Source of the DNA: JACDAL01 sp963849115
GTDB lineage: Bacteria; Actinomycetota; CADDZG01; WHSQ01
Reading direction: 5' to 3'
Assembly (NCBI GenBank): GCA_963849115.1
Contig: CAWKGK010000009.1
Location: 558,001 to 622,000, forward strand
DNA: 64,000 nt
In this document: in pieces, positions 8,884 through 16,846 of the stretch
How the letters are laid out: every line of letters begins with the position of its first letter
How positions within the stretch are numbered: the first letter of the stretch is position 1
The notes under the pieces: generated by a model
Seen by the model: only the letters and a program-made list of their open reading frames with translations
Database searches by the model: none
What the model was told of the DNA's origin: nothing
Translations under genes and position numbers: made by a program

Positions 8884-9612
8884 GTGGCTGCCGCCATCGT
8901 GCCGCACGCACCGCTGCTCGTAGGAGGGCTTCATCCCGAAGGCTTCGAGGAGCCTTGTGACACCGTTGTAAGAGCCGTGCGGTCTCTCTCGTGGGGTGAA
9001 GCCGAAGCGGTCGCGGTGGTCTCTCCCCACGGCGCCGTCCCGGGGGTTTATGCCAGGGTGGAGGGATCTCTGAGGGGGTTCGGGCCCGCCATCGACGGCG
9101 GCCGGCGGGGCGGCGAGGGGATCGCCAAAGAGCTCGCTGCGGCGACTGGCCTGCCTCTGCTGGAAGGTCCCTGTGATCACGGTGTGCTCGTCCCCGCTCT
9201 GCTCGGCTGCGCTCCGGGGCTGGAGCTGGTCGGCATTTCACTGGGCGGAGGTTCAGCACCCGAGGGGACGAGTGAGGCGGGTGCCGTCGCCCTCCTGGCT
9301 CTGGCTCTCGAGAGCTTCGACGGGCGTGTGGGTCTCGCGGCCAGCGCTCATTCCGGCGCCGCGCTATCGGCCCGCGCTCCTCTGACCGAGCTCGAGGGAG
9401 CCGTGGAGGCCGAGGCCGCCTGGATTGCCGCCGTGCGCTCGGATGTGGGTTCGTCTGAGGCGGAGACAAGAAGGCTCGCACTCGTGGCGGGCTCCTGCGG
9501 GGCCGGTCCTCTGGGGGTGCTGGCTGCGCTCGGCCGGGACCGAGCGGCGGCGTTCCACGCTTATGAGCGGCCGTTCGGCGTGGGATACGTGGTGGCCTCG
9601 GTCCCCGGGTGA
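8884..9612 (+). CDS. Class III extradiol dioxygenase-like (LigB superfamily) protein
   Basis: The 242-residue product begins AAAIVPHAPLLVGG, which with VVSPHGAVPG and ACDHGVLVPALLG-like segments (GPCDHGVLVPALL) resembles the LigB fold, where His residues bind a metal. Proteins of this kind sit between miaB and miaA in many actinobacteria (the Rv2728c position in mycobacteria) and have no assigned function. The GTG start at 8884 lies ten bases after miaB; the stop overlaps the miaA GTG. Ala/Gly-rich composition is typical. Whether it is catalytically active is not known. Confidence 0.75.
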   Translation: MAAAIVPHAPLLVGGLHPEGFEEPCDTVVRAVRSLSWGEAEAVAVVSPHGAVPGVYARVEGSLRGFGPAIDGGRRGGEGIAKELAAATGLPLLEGPCDHGVLVPALLGCAPGLELVGISLGGGSAPEGTSEAGAVALLALALESFDGRVGLAASAHSGAALSARAPLTELEGAVEAEAAWIAAVRSDVGSSEAETRRLALVAGSCGAGPLGVLAALGRDRAAAFHAYERPFGVGYVVASVPG

Positions 9613-10526
9613 GCGGCGTCCCGGCCGTGGCCGCCCTGGTGGGGCCCACGGCGACAGGAAAGAGCGAGGTGGGGGCCGCGGTGGCCGAGCGGCTTCACGC
9701 GGAGATCGTGTCGGTGGACTCGATGCAGGTCTACCGGGGACTCGACGCCGGCACCGCCAAGCCCCCTCCCCGCCTGCGCGCTGCGGTGCCCCACCACCTC
9801 ATCGACATCGTCGAGCCCTCACACGAGCTGTCGGTGGCGGAGTTCCAGTCACGGGCGCGCGCCGCGATCGCAGACATCTCGGAGCGGGGCAAGCTGCCGC
9901 TGCTCGTGGGCGGCTCCGGCCTGTACTTTCGAGCCGCGGTGGACGATCTCAGCTTCCCCCCTCGGTCCGACGAGGTCAGGCGGGCCCTGGAAGCGGAGGC
10001 CGTGACGCTTGGAAACAGTGCCATGCATCAACGCCTGGCCGCTCTCGACCCCGCCGCCGCGGCTCGCATCGAGAGCTCGAACCGGCGCCGGGTGCTGCGG
10101 GCGCTCGAGGTCATCGAGCTCACCGGGCAACCCTTCTCCGGCAGCTACTCCTGGGACGGCTACTCGAGTGTCTACCGCCTGGCGGTGGCGGGCCTCGAGC
10201 TAGATCGAGCTCGTCTCCGCGAGCTCATAGCGGCGCGCGTCGAACGCATGCTCGCTCGAGGCCTGGTGGCAGAGGCGCGCGAGCTGGCGTCGAGCAACCT
10301 GTCTCTCACTGCCCAACAGGCGCTCGGCTATCGCCAGGTCTTCGAGGAGCCCGACGCGGCCCCCGATGAGTTGCGGGACAGGATCGTCGCCGCCACTGCT
10401 CGCTTCGCTCGCCGCCAAATGACGTGGTTCAAAGCCGATCCGCGCGTCGACTGGTTCGACGCCTCCTGCGAGGATCTTGTGGCCACGCTCATAGGTCACT
10501 TTCGCTTGCGCCTGGGGTTACCTTAG
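9609..10526 (+). CDS. miaA: tRNA dimethylallyltransferase MiaA
   Basis: MiaA transfers a dimethylallyl group to N6 of A37 in tRNAs reading UNN codons; MiaB then thiomethylates it. The 305-residue product has the P-loop LVGPTATGKSEVG near residue 11, the DSMQVYRGLDAGTAKP segment near 37, and the RRQMTWFKADPRVDWFD C-terminal element. The GTG overlaps the stop of the LigB-like gene (GTGA). Confidence 0.97.
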   Translation: MSGVPAVAALVGPTATGKSEVGAAVAERLHAEIVSVDSMQVYRGLDAGTAKPPPRLRAAVPHHLIDIVEPSHELSVAEFQSRARAAIADISERGKLPLLVGGSGLYFRAAVDDLSFPPRSDEVRRALEAEAVTLGNSAMHQRLAALDPAAAARIESSNRRRVLRALEVIELTGQPFSGSYSWDGYSSVYRLAVAGLELDRARLRELIAARVERMLARGLVAEARELASSNLSLTAQQALGYRQVFEEPDAAPDELRDRIVAATARFARRQMTWFKADPRVDWFDASCEDLVATLIGHFRLRLGLP

Positions 10527-10530
10527 GTCG

Positions 10531-11394
10531 ATGGCTAAACGCGAATTTGTGAAGTATCAAGGGATCGGCAACGACTTCGTCATGCTTTCGGACCCGCACG
10601 ACGAGCTGAAGCTGACGGCGGATCTGGCTGCTCGCTTATGCGACCGGCGCTTCGGCATCGGCGCGGACGGCGTAATACGAGTGGCGCCGGGGCGCGACGG
10701 TGCAGAGCTGTTCATGGACTATCTCAACTCGGACGGCTCGACCGGCGAGATGTGCGGCAACGGCATTCGCTGCCTGGCGTTGTTTGCGCGCCACGAAGGA
10801 CTGTCGACGTCCGAGCGAATCGTGGTCGGCACCAGGGCCGGGAACAAGATCGTCGAGATCTCAGGCGAACACGTGCGCGTGGACATGGGCCCCCCGATTT
10901 TCCGGCCCGAGCTGATTCCGGTGAGATGGGAGGGCGCGGATGCTCTTCACATCAAGCTCGACGTGGACACGGACGTCATCAGCGATGACGTCGTGGAGTT
11001 GGCGTGCCTGTCGATGGGAAACCCTCACGCATTGTTGTTCACCTCGGATGTTGCGTCCGCTCCGGTGCGCACACTGGGACCGTTGCTCGAACATCATCCG
11101 GCTTTTCCCCAGGGAACCAACGTGTTGTTCGTCGATCCGGGTTCGTCCGAAGAGATTCACATGCGCGTGTGGGAGCGAGGTTCCGGCGAGACGCTTGCAT
11201 GTGGCACCGGGGCCTGCGCGGCGGCGGTTGCGAGCCGGCTGCTGTCCGGTACTCCGGAGCAGGCGACCGTGGCCCTGCCCGGTGGCCGGCTTCGGATCGA
11301 ATGGAATGGCACCGTAGAGCGTGAGCGCCCCGTGTTTATGACGGGTCCGGCACAGCGCAGCTTCGCCGGTGTTGTCGAGCTCGAGGCCGGCTGA
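10531..11394 (+). CDS. dapF: Diaminopimelate epimerase
   Basis: DapF interconverts LL- and meso-diaminopimelate, the last step before meso-DAP enters peptidoglycan or lysine. Both catalytic cysteines are present, in MCGNGIRC near residue 74 and ACGTGACAAA near 226. YQGIGNDFVM at the N-terminus and RFGIGADG near 45 are also diagnostic. The 287-residue length is normal. It is followed directly by a DapL-like aminotransferase gene, which suggests coordinated DAP synthesis. Confidence 0.97.
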   Translation: MAKREFVKYQGIGNDFVMLSDPHDELKLTADLAARLCDRRFGIGADGVIRVAPGRDGAELFMDYLNSDGSTGEMCGNGIRCLALFARHEGLSTSERIVVGTRAGNKIVEISGEHVRVDMGPPIFRPELIPVRWEGADALHIKLDVDTDVISDDVVELACLSMGNPHALLFTSDVASAPVRTLGPLLEHHPAFPQGTNVLFVDPGSSEEIHMRVWERGSGETLACGTGACAAAVASRLLSGTPEQATVALPGGRLRIEWNGTVERERPVFMTGPAQRSFAGVVELEAG

Positions 11395-12555
11395 GTGCGA
11401 ACGGCCGCACGCATCGACCGGCTGCCGCCCTACCTGTTCGCCGAGATCGATCGCAAGGTTGCCGAAGCCGTGGGCAAGGGTGCGGACATAATTTCGTTCG
11501 GCGTGGGAGACCCCGACCTGCCGACTCCGGATCACGTGGTGGAGGCGTTGCGCGACGCGGCCCTCGATCCCGCGACCCATCGATATCCCTCGTACGTTGG
11601 GATGCCCGAGCTGAGGTCTGCGATAGCGGGCTTCTATGAGCGTCGATTCAAGGTCCCTCTCGATCCCGACAACGCCATCCAGCCGCTGGTAGGGATCAAG
11701 GAAGGCATCTTCCATCTCCCGGTGGCGTTCGTTGATCCGGGGCAGGTGGCGCTGATACCCGATCCCGCCTACCCGGTATACGAGACCGGCACTCTGCTGG
11801 CCGGGGGCGTCCCCCACCTCGTCCCGTTGCGGGCCGAGAACGATTTTCTGCCCGATCTCGGCTCGATCCCCGAGGACGTGCTCACGAGGGCCTCGGTGCT
11901 GTGGCTCAACTTTCCGGGCAACCCGAGCGCGGCCACGGTCGAGCGACCATTCTTCGAGGAGGCGGTTGACTTCTGCATGCGCCACGACCTGCTTCTGGCG
12001 CACGACGCCGCCTATGCAGAGATCACCTACGACGGCTATGTCGCCCCCAGCGTGCTCGAGGTAGAGGGGGCCGAGGAGTGCGCGGTCGAGTTCTACTCGC
12101 TCTCCAAGACCTACAACATGACGGGCTGGAGGATCGGTTGGGTTGCAGGAGCTCCGGTGGCGATCGAGGCGCTCAAGAGGCTCAAGACCAATATCGACTC
12201 CGGCATCTTCGACGCGGTGCAGCGCGCCGCAATCGCCGCCCTAGAGGGCCCGCAAGATCAACTTATCCACACCATCGAGCGCTACCGTGTGCGCCGAGAT
12301 CTGTTATGTGAGGGACTTTCTTCGATGGGGATCGAGGTGACACCGCCGCGCGGATCGATCTATCTGTGGGTGCCGGTGCCGCTGGGGCATTCGTCGGAGT
12401 CGTTTGCCACTTTCCTGTTGGAGGAAGCGGCCATCGTCGTCGCTCCCGGCAACGGATACGGGCCTTCCGGCGAGGGCTTCGTGCGCTTTTCATTGACCGT
12501 CGCCGATGACAGACTCGCCGAGGGCGTCGAACGCCTGCGCAGGGTGGTCGCCTGA
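11395..12555 (+). CDS. LL-diaminopimelate aminotransferase-like class I/II aminotransferase
   Basis: A PLP fold-type I aminotransferase of 386 residues. The PLP lysine is in YSLSKTYNMTGWRIGWVAG near residue 240, the substrate-binding arginine in EGFVRFSLTV near the end, and FNFPGNPSA-like LNFPGNPSAAT near 180. N-terminal ARIDRLPPYLFAEIDRKVAE is characteristic of the DapL-type branch, which makes LL-DAP directly from tetrahydrodipicolinate. Lying against dapF supports this, but the enzyme could also be a succinyl-DAP (DapC) or other aminotransferase. The GTG start is directly after the dapF stop; its own stop overlaps hflX. Confidence 0.8.
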   Translation: MRTAARIDRLPPYLFAEIDRKVAEAVGKGADIISFGVGDPDLPTPDHVVEALRDAALDPATHRYPSYVGMPELRSAIAGFYERRFKVPLDPDNAIQPLVGIKEGIFHLPVAFVDPGQVALIPDPAYPVYETGTLLAGGVPHLVPLRAENDFLPDLGSIPEDVLTRASVLWLNFPGNPSAATVERPFFEEAVDFCMRHDLLLAHDAAYAEITYDGYVAPSVLEVEGAEECAVEFYSLSKTYNMTGWRIGWVAGAPVAIEALKRLKTNIDSGIFDAVQRAAIAALEGPQDQLIHTIERYRVRRDLLCEGLSSMGIEVTPPRGSIYLWVPVPLGHSSESFATFLLEEAAIVVAPGNGYGPSGEGFVRFSLTVADDRLAEGVERLRRVVA

Positions 12556-13850
12556 GTCCCGCCTTACCCACGCGCCCCGAGCGCGAGCGAGCGATCCTGG
12601 TCGCCGCGGTCTTCGGTGACACCTCGTTAGAAGAGGCGGAGTGGTCCCTCGACGAGCTCGCGGCGCTTGCCGACACCGCCGGCGCCGATGTTCTCGATCG
12701 TCTGATGCAACGGCGCGATCGACCGGATCCCGCGACGTACGTGGGCCGAGGAAAGGCCAAGGAGGTCGTCGACGCGGCCCTCGCCTTGGATGCGGGGATG
12801 GTGATCTTCGACGACGAGCTGACCCCCGCGCAGGGCCGCAACCTGGAGGAGCTTGCCGGCGTCAACCCCTTGGCCGAGAAGGGTCTCAAGATCATCGACC
12901 GCACGGGGTTGATTCTCGACATCTTCGCCCAGCACGCTCGCTCCGCCGAGGGCAAGCTACAGGTAGAGCTTGCCCAACTCGACTACAGGCTTCCCCGGCT
13001 GAGGGGTTGGGGCGAGGTGTTGTCCAGGATCGGGGGTGGCATCGGGACGAGAAGGGGGCCGGGAGAGTCCGCTCTCGAGGTGGAACGCCGAGCCATCGTG
13101 AGGCGTATCCAACGCGTCAAGGACGATATCGAGGAGCTTTCGCGCAGGCGCAGGCTCAAGCGCAAGGCCCGTAATCGCTCCGGTACCACGATCGTCGCTC
13201 TGGTCGGATACACCAATGCCGGAAAGTCGACGCTTCTTAGCAAGCTCACCGACTCCAAGGCTCTGATCGAGGACCGGCTCTTTTCGACACTTGATCCTGT
13301 CACGCGACGTTTGGCGTTGCCTGCGGGCAGGGACGCATTGCTCACCGACACCGTCGGCTTCGTCCAGAAGCTGCCCCACCAGCTCGTGGAAGCGTTCAAG
13401 TCCACGCTCGAGGAGGTGGGGGAGGCGGACCTGTTGCTGCACATCGTCGATGCGACCAGAGCGCCGGAACGCCAGATCTCTGCGGTTCAGACGGTCCTGA
13501 AGGAGATCGGCGTGGCGGACAAACCGAGTGTCATCGTCATGAACAAGACCGATGTTCTCTCGGCGCCCGAGCTGGCAACGCTCCAAGCGCGTCATCCGGA
13601 GGCGGTGTTCTGTTCCGCCGCCGAGCAACGAGGCCTGGCCGAGCTGCTGGCTCGCGTGTCGGAGGAGCTGTCGCGCCTGAGTATCGAGGTCTCGCTGGAT
13701 GTGCCGTTCGGGCGCGGGGATGTGGTCGCCCGACTCCATCAGGAGGCAGAGGTGGTCAAGGAAACCTATACCGAGGATGGCGTCCATATCGTGGCGCGTC
13801 TCGCCCCCGGTCTGCTCGGCGAGGTCCGCCCCTATCTAGCCCCCTTGTAG
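12552..13850 (+). CDS. hflX: GTPase HflX, probable CTG start
   Basis: HflX is a ribosome-splitting GTPase. The 432-residue product has the family N-terminal domain (ILVAAVFGDTSLEEAEWSL, TYVGRGKAKEV), the helical linker with GGGIGTRRGPGE and a G domain: G1 GYTNAGKST near 218, G3 DTVGF, G4 NKTD. No ATG, GTG or TTG lies in frame before 12705, yet conserved HflX sequence runs back to about 12582. A CTG at 12552, overlapping the preceding stop as CTGA, is the best candidate and copies the GTGA overlaps seen elsewhere here. Starting at 12705 would remove about 50 conserved residues. A base error in a former GTG/ATG is also possible. Confidence 0.92.
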   Translation: MSPALPTRPERERAILVAAVFGDTSLEEAEWSLDELAALADTAGADVLDRLMQRRDRPDPATYVGRGKAKEVVDAALALDAGMVIFDDELTPAQGRNLEELAGVNPLAEKGLKIIDRTGLILDIFAQHARSAEGKLQVELAQLDYRLPRLRGWGEVLSRIGGGIGTRRGPGESALEVERRAIVRRIQRVKDDIEELSRRRRLKRKARNRSGTTIVALVGYTNAGKSTLLSKLTDSKALIEDRLFSTLDPVTRRLALPAGRDALLTDTVGFVQKLPHQLVEAFKSTLEEVGEADLLLHIVDATRAPERQISAVQTVLKEIGVADKPSVIVMNKTDVLSAPELATLQARHPEAVFCSAAEQRGLAELLARVSEELSRLSIEVSLDVPFGRGDVVARLHQEAEVVKETYTEDGVHIVARLAPGLLGEVRPYLAPL

Positions 13851-13882
13851 CGGATTGGGCGGTACTGCTAAGCGCGGCCGCC

Positions 13883-15250
13883 TCAGGGGCACGTGGGTCC
13901 CGAACAGTGGCGGTCCGAATCGAGCCGTCGCGCGATTGCGCCGACTTCGGGGTCGTTGAAGGGGTCCGCGTCGCCGAGAAGGTTCTCGAGCTGCCACGGA
14001 TCCTCTTCTAGGTCGTAGTACTCCTTGAAGACCGGAGTGAGGCCGTCGTCGCCGTAGTACTCGATGTATTGATAGGAGGTTGTTCGCAACGACGCCCAGG
14101 TGGGAGTTCCGCCGATATCCACCCAGTACTCGAGAAGGAGGCGGTCGCGCGTGTTTGTCTGGAGCAGCGACCGTCCGTCGGGTCGAAAACTGGCGCTGGG
14201 ATCGACTTGTGCGGCTTGCATGATCGTGGGAGCGATGTCGATGTTGGCGGCCAAGCCTGTGTTGATCCTACCGGCCCCGAAGTGACCGGGCCATCTCATG
14301 AATAGCGGGATCGCGACCGATTCGGAATAGGGAGGCCGCTTCGACAATCCTGGGCCCGACAATCCGTGCTCGCCCCACAGATAGCCGTTATCCGACATAT
14401 ATATGGCCAGTGTGTTGCGTTTGTCGTCGTCCGCCTTCAACTTCCTGAAGACACGGCCGACCAGCTGGTCCACCGAGAACAGGGTCCTAAGTTGTGCTCG
14501 TCGCGCCACGCGCGACTTCCACAGGGGGACGTTCTGCTCTTGCACGAATGGAGGCTTGTCCGTGCGGTCCTCTTCGTTGACGGCCGGGTTTTTGGACCAC
14601 GGCGGGACGTGTCTTTTCGCGTACGAAGGTTCTGCGATAGCGGGCTGATGCGGGGCGGCTGTGGACACAACCAAGAACCACGGCTGCTCGTCATTTTTTT
14701 CGGACGACTGGAGAAAGTCGACTGCCCTGCGCTCGATGTAGTTCGTGGAGTATCGGTGAACGGTTCGGACCGAGCCGTTCACGTTCCACTCTCCGTTGTA
14801 GTAGTGAGACTTGCTGCCGCCAAACGTTGCCCATTCGTCGAAGTATGGCGGGCGCCTCTCGATGGGCCACCCGTTGAGGAACTTACCGAAGATGGCAGTT
14901 CGATAGCCCGCTCGATGAAGACTTCGTTGCACCGTAGTTCTGTGGTCGAGCTCGGAAGTGGCGCTGTTGTTGCGGACCAGGTGGTTGTGCGCGTAACGGC
15001 CGGTGAAGATTGAGGCCCGTGATGGACAGCACAGAGGCGTTGTCGCGAACGTTCGTGCGAACAGTGTTCCACCCTTTTTCATCCAGAACTGGGTACTGGG
15101 CATGTTCTTCAATGTGCCGTCGCGTTGATCATCAGTGATTATCAACAAAACGTTGGGTCTGCCGTCATTCGTTGTTTGGGCGCTGCCCACCGGCATGGTC
15201 GTCAAGGCAAGCATGAGTATCGCTACTAGGACCGCGGCGCTCTTCGCCAT
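13883..15250 (-). CDS. Secreted sulfatase (formylglycine type), paralog 1
   Basis: Type I sulfatases hydrolyse sulfate esters with a formylglycine made from a cysteine. The 455-residue protein has a signal peptide (residues 1-24, ending VGSAQ), the metal-binding NVLLIITDDQRDG near 33-45, the modification site LCCPSRASIFTGRY with Cys74, and YMSDNGYLWGEHG near 310. It resembles the N-acetylglucosamine-6-sulfatase/arylsulfatase branch. The ATG at 15250 is chosen because it yields the signal peptide and has GGGAGTG upstream. The C-terminus SDRHCSGPTCP is echoed in a second sulfatase at 25552-26904. The activating enzyme FGE is not in the window. Confidence 0.92.
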   Translation of the reverse strand: MAKSAAVLVAILMLALTTMPVGSAQTTNDGRPNVLLIITDDQRDGTLKNMPSTQFWMKKGGTLFARTFATTPLCCPSRASIFTGRYAHNHLVRNNSATSELDHRTTVQRSLHRAGYRTAIFGKFLNGWPIERRPPYFDEWATFGGSKSHYYNGEWNVNGSVRTVHRYSTNYIERRAVDFLQSSEKNDEQPWFLVVSTAAPHQPAIAEPSYAKRHVPPWSKNPAVNEEDRTDKPPFVQEQNVPLWKSRVARRAQLRTLFSVDQLVGRVFRKLKADDDKRNTLAIYMSDNGYLWGEHGLSGPGLSKRPPYSESVAIPLFMRWPGHFGAGRINTGLAANIDIAPTIMQAAQVDPSASFRPDGRSLLQTNTRDRLLLEYWVDIGGTPTWASLRTTSYQYIEYYGDDGLTPVFKEYYDLEEDPWQLENLLGDADPFNDPEVGAIARRLDSDRHCSGPTCP

Positions 15251-15347
15251 GACTTTCACTCCCCTCGCTGACCGTACGAACGGAGGGAGCATAAGGGGAG
15301 GCTGTTAGCGTCGTGCTACGACCAGTCGGCCGCCACCGTTCGAGAGC

Positions 15348-15989
15348 TCAGAGAGTTCTCAGGACCCCCACAACCCTGCCCAGCACCTCGGTGCCCTGGG
15401 GCGCCTCGAATGGCTCGAGGTCCTCATTGGCCGGCTCGAGCCATACGGCCGAGCCGCGATGGCGGATGGTCTTGATCGTCGCCTCGGGTGCGTCCGAATA
15501 CTCGTTTGGCACCATTGCGGCCACGATCTGTCCCGAATGGGCGGTCGGCTGTTGGCGGACGATCACGTAGTCCCCGTCCAGGATCCCGGCATCGATCATG
15601 GAGTCTCCGGAGACTTCGAGCATGAAGATGTTGCCGTCGCCGACGAGGTCGGCGGGCAGCGGGTAGACCTCTTCGACGTTCTCCTCGGCCACGATAGGCG
15701 TGCCCGCCGCGATCCGCCCCAATAGCGGTACCGAGCGAGTAGGGCGCCGCTCGCGCGCCAGCCCCGTATCGGGGTCGAAGCGCAGCTCGATTGCACGGGG
15801 TTTCGTGGGGTCTATGCGCAGGTAGCCCTTGCGCTGGAGGGCCTGGAGGTGAGAGTGCACGGTCGAGCTGGAGGCAAGACCAAGGGCGTTGCAGATCTCT
15901 CGAACCGACGGTGGGTAGCCCTGGTGAGCGATTGCCTCGGCGATGTAGCCGAGAGTCTGTCTCTGGCGCTCCGTAAGCCCTTCGGCCAT
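15348..15989 (-). CDS. lexA: SOS repressor LexA
   Basis: LexA represses SOS genes and self-cleaves when RecA filaments form. The 213-residue product has a winged helix (residues 5-65, with PPSVREICNALGLASSSTVH), the Ala95-Gly96 cleavage site in RIAAGTP, catalytic Ser130 in SGDSM and Lys173 in ATIKTI. The ATG at 15989 matches the family N-terminus (MAEGLTERQRQTL); the longer frame runs through the operator region and is not coding. Three LexA boxes lie 99-167 bases upstream, so it is autoregulated, sharing this region with the divergent LysM gene. Confidence 0.97.
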   Translation of the reverse strand: MAEGLTERQRQTLGYIAEAIAHQGYPPSVREICNALGLASSSTVHSHLQALQRKGYLRIDPTKPRAIELRFDPDTGLARERRPTRSVPLLGRIAAGTPIVAEENVEEVYPLPADLVGDGNIFMLEVSGDSMIDAGILDGDYVIVRQQPTAHSGQIVAAMVPNEYSDAPEATIKTIRHRGSAVWLEPANEDLEPFEAPQGTEVLGRVVGVLRTL

Positions 15990-16087
15990 CTCAGTCACTC
16001 CCTCGCTAGGTGTCGCCGTCTCGCCCTGAATTCGGGGCCTCGAGCAACCTGCGCGCCGCCACTGTAGCGCGCCTCGCCGACCTTCAG

Positions 16088-16101
16088 GGAACGTCTGTTC
16101 G
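16088..16101. promoter_or_regulatory. LexA box 1 in the lexA/LysM intergenic region
   Basis: GGAACGTCTGTTCG has the full GAAC-N4-GTTC core and only one flanking mismatch to CGAAC-N4-GTTCG. It is the box nearest to lexA. Confidence 0.75.
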
Positions 16102-16118
16102 ATACCGGCACTTGCATG

Positions 16119-16132
16119 CGAACGTACGTTCG
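16119..16132. promoter_or_regulatory. LexA box 2 in the lexA/LysM intergenic region
   Basis: CGAACGTACGTTCG is a perfect palindrome and a perfect consensus match, so probably the strongest site. Its centre is 31 bases from that of box 1, close to three helical turns. Confidence 0.92.
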
Positions 16133-16142
16133 TTCTAACATA

Positions 16143-16156
16143 CGAACGTGTGTTCG
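16143..16156. promoter_or_regulatory. LexA box 3 in the lexA/LysM intergenic region
   Basis: CGAACGTGTGTTCG matches the consensus at all conserved positions. Its centre is 24 bases from that of box 2. It is the box nearest to the LysM gene, about 110 bases before its start. Confidence 0.9.
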
Positions 16157-16264
16157 GAGGGATTTGTGGCCGGCCGATCTTGGACCTGTCACACCCCCTC
16201 GCTACCGTCGTCCGAACGGTGCCGACCACGGGAAGAGTGGCGGCCATGACAGAGGAGGTTCGCA

Positions 16265-16621
16265 ATGGCGCTCCGCAGTGACGGTCTCGTCTCCCCAGTC
16301 GAGGAGGCGGTGGTCTACAGACTCCCGGCCTCGGCCGGGCGACTCAGGAACGCCGCTGCGAGAGTGCTGGCGCCGGTTCTCGTGGTGGTTGTCCTGGCCC
16401 TCCTGCTGTGGTCTTCCACTCGACCTCAGCACTTCACGACCGGCTCCCGGCCCGGGGCTCCGGCGGTGGTAGTGGTGAACGAGGGGCAGACGCTGTGGGA
16501 GCTGGCCCAGCGCTATGCCCCGCTGGGGATTGACTGGCGGGCGTATGCCGACGCGGTGGTGGATCTCAATGGCCTCGAGGGCCCTCTGCAGGCGGGCGAA
16601 CGCCTCCGGCTGCCGCGTTGA
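16265..16621 (+). CDS. LysM-domain membrane protein, probable SOS-induced division inhibitor
   Basis: The 118-residue protein has a cytoplasmic N-terminus, one membrane helix (about 35-50, LAPVLVVVVLALLLW) and a single LysM domain outside the cell (about 68-117, VVNEGQTLWELAQRYAP to LQAGERLRLPR), which binds peptidoglycan. The ribosome site AGAGGAGG precedes the ATG. It is divergent from lexA across three SOS boxes. That position and architecture match the actinobacterial cell-division suppressors next to lexA (Rv2719c/ChiZ of mycobacteria, DivS of corynebacteria), which lack strong mutual sequence similarity; the role here is inferred from that. Confidence 0.8.
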   Translation: MALRSDGLVSPVEEAVVYRLPASAGRLRNAAARVLAPVLVVVVLALLLWSSTRPQHFTTGSRPGAPAVVVVNEGQTLWELAQRYAPLGIDWRAYADAVVDLNGLEGPLQAGERLRLPR

Positions 16622-16726
16622 ACCCCCGCGGGGAGCGCAGCCGATTTTTCTCGTCGATTTCCCTCCATTTCTGCCCCAGGAGGCTTGACTCGGCGGCAAC
16701 AGGGGCGTAATTTCATCCTTGTTCTT

Positions 16727-16775
16727 CCCCACATATTGTGGCGGTCCCGGCCCTGTACCACCATATCTGGTGTGG
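16727..16775. promoter_or_regulatory. Candidate tandem NrdR boxes before nrdJ
   Basis: Two imperfect palindromes rich in ACA/TGT around a TAT core are seen: CCACATATTGTGG at 16729-16741 and CACCATATCTGGTG at 16759-16772. Their centres are about 30-31 bases apart, i.e. three helical turns, the arrangement known for paired NrdR boxes. nrdR itself lies downstream of nrdJ. The boxes depart from the consensus, so this is a prediction. Confidence 0.6.
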
Positions 16776-16846
16776 AGGCCGTGGATCTGGGATAATCAAT
16801 GGAGGCGCCCAAGCTCTCTGGGCGTTGTCGGAAAGGGGTATGGAGC

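Noticed and set aside
15052..15066. LexA-box-like GAACAGTGTTCC inside the first sulfatase gene
   Set aside because: The spacer between half-sites is three bases instead of four, and it is inside a coding region.
15990..16265. N-terminal extension of LexA
   Set aside because: It translates the operator region with three LexA boxes and is not conserved in LexA.
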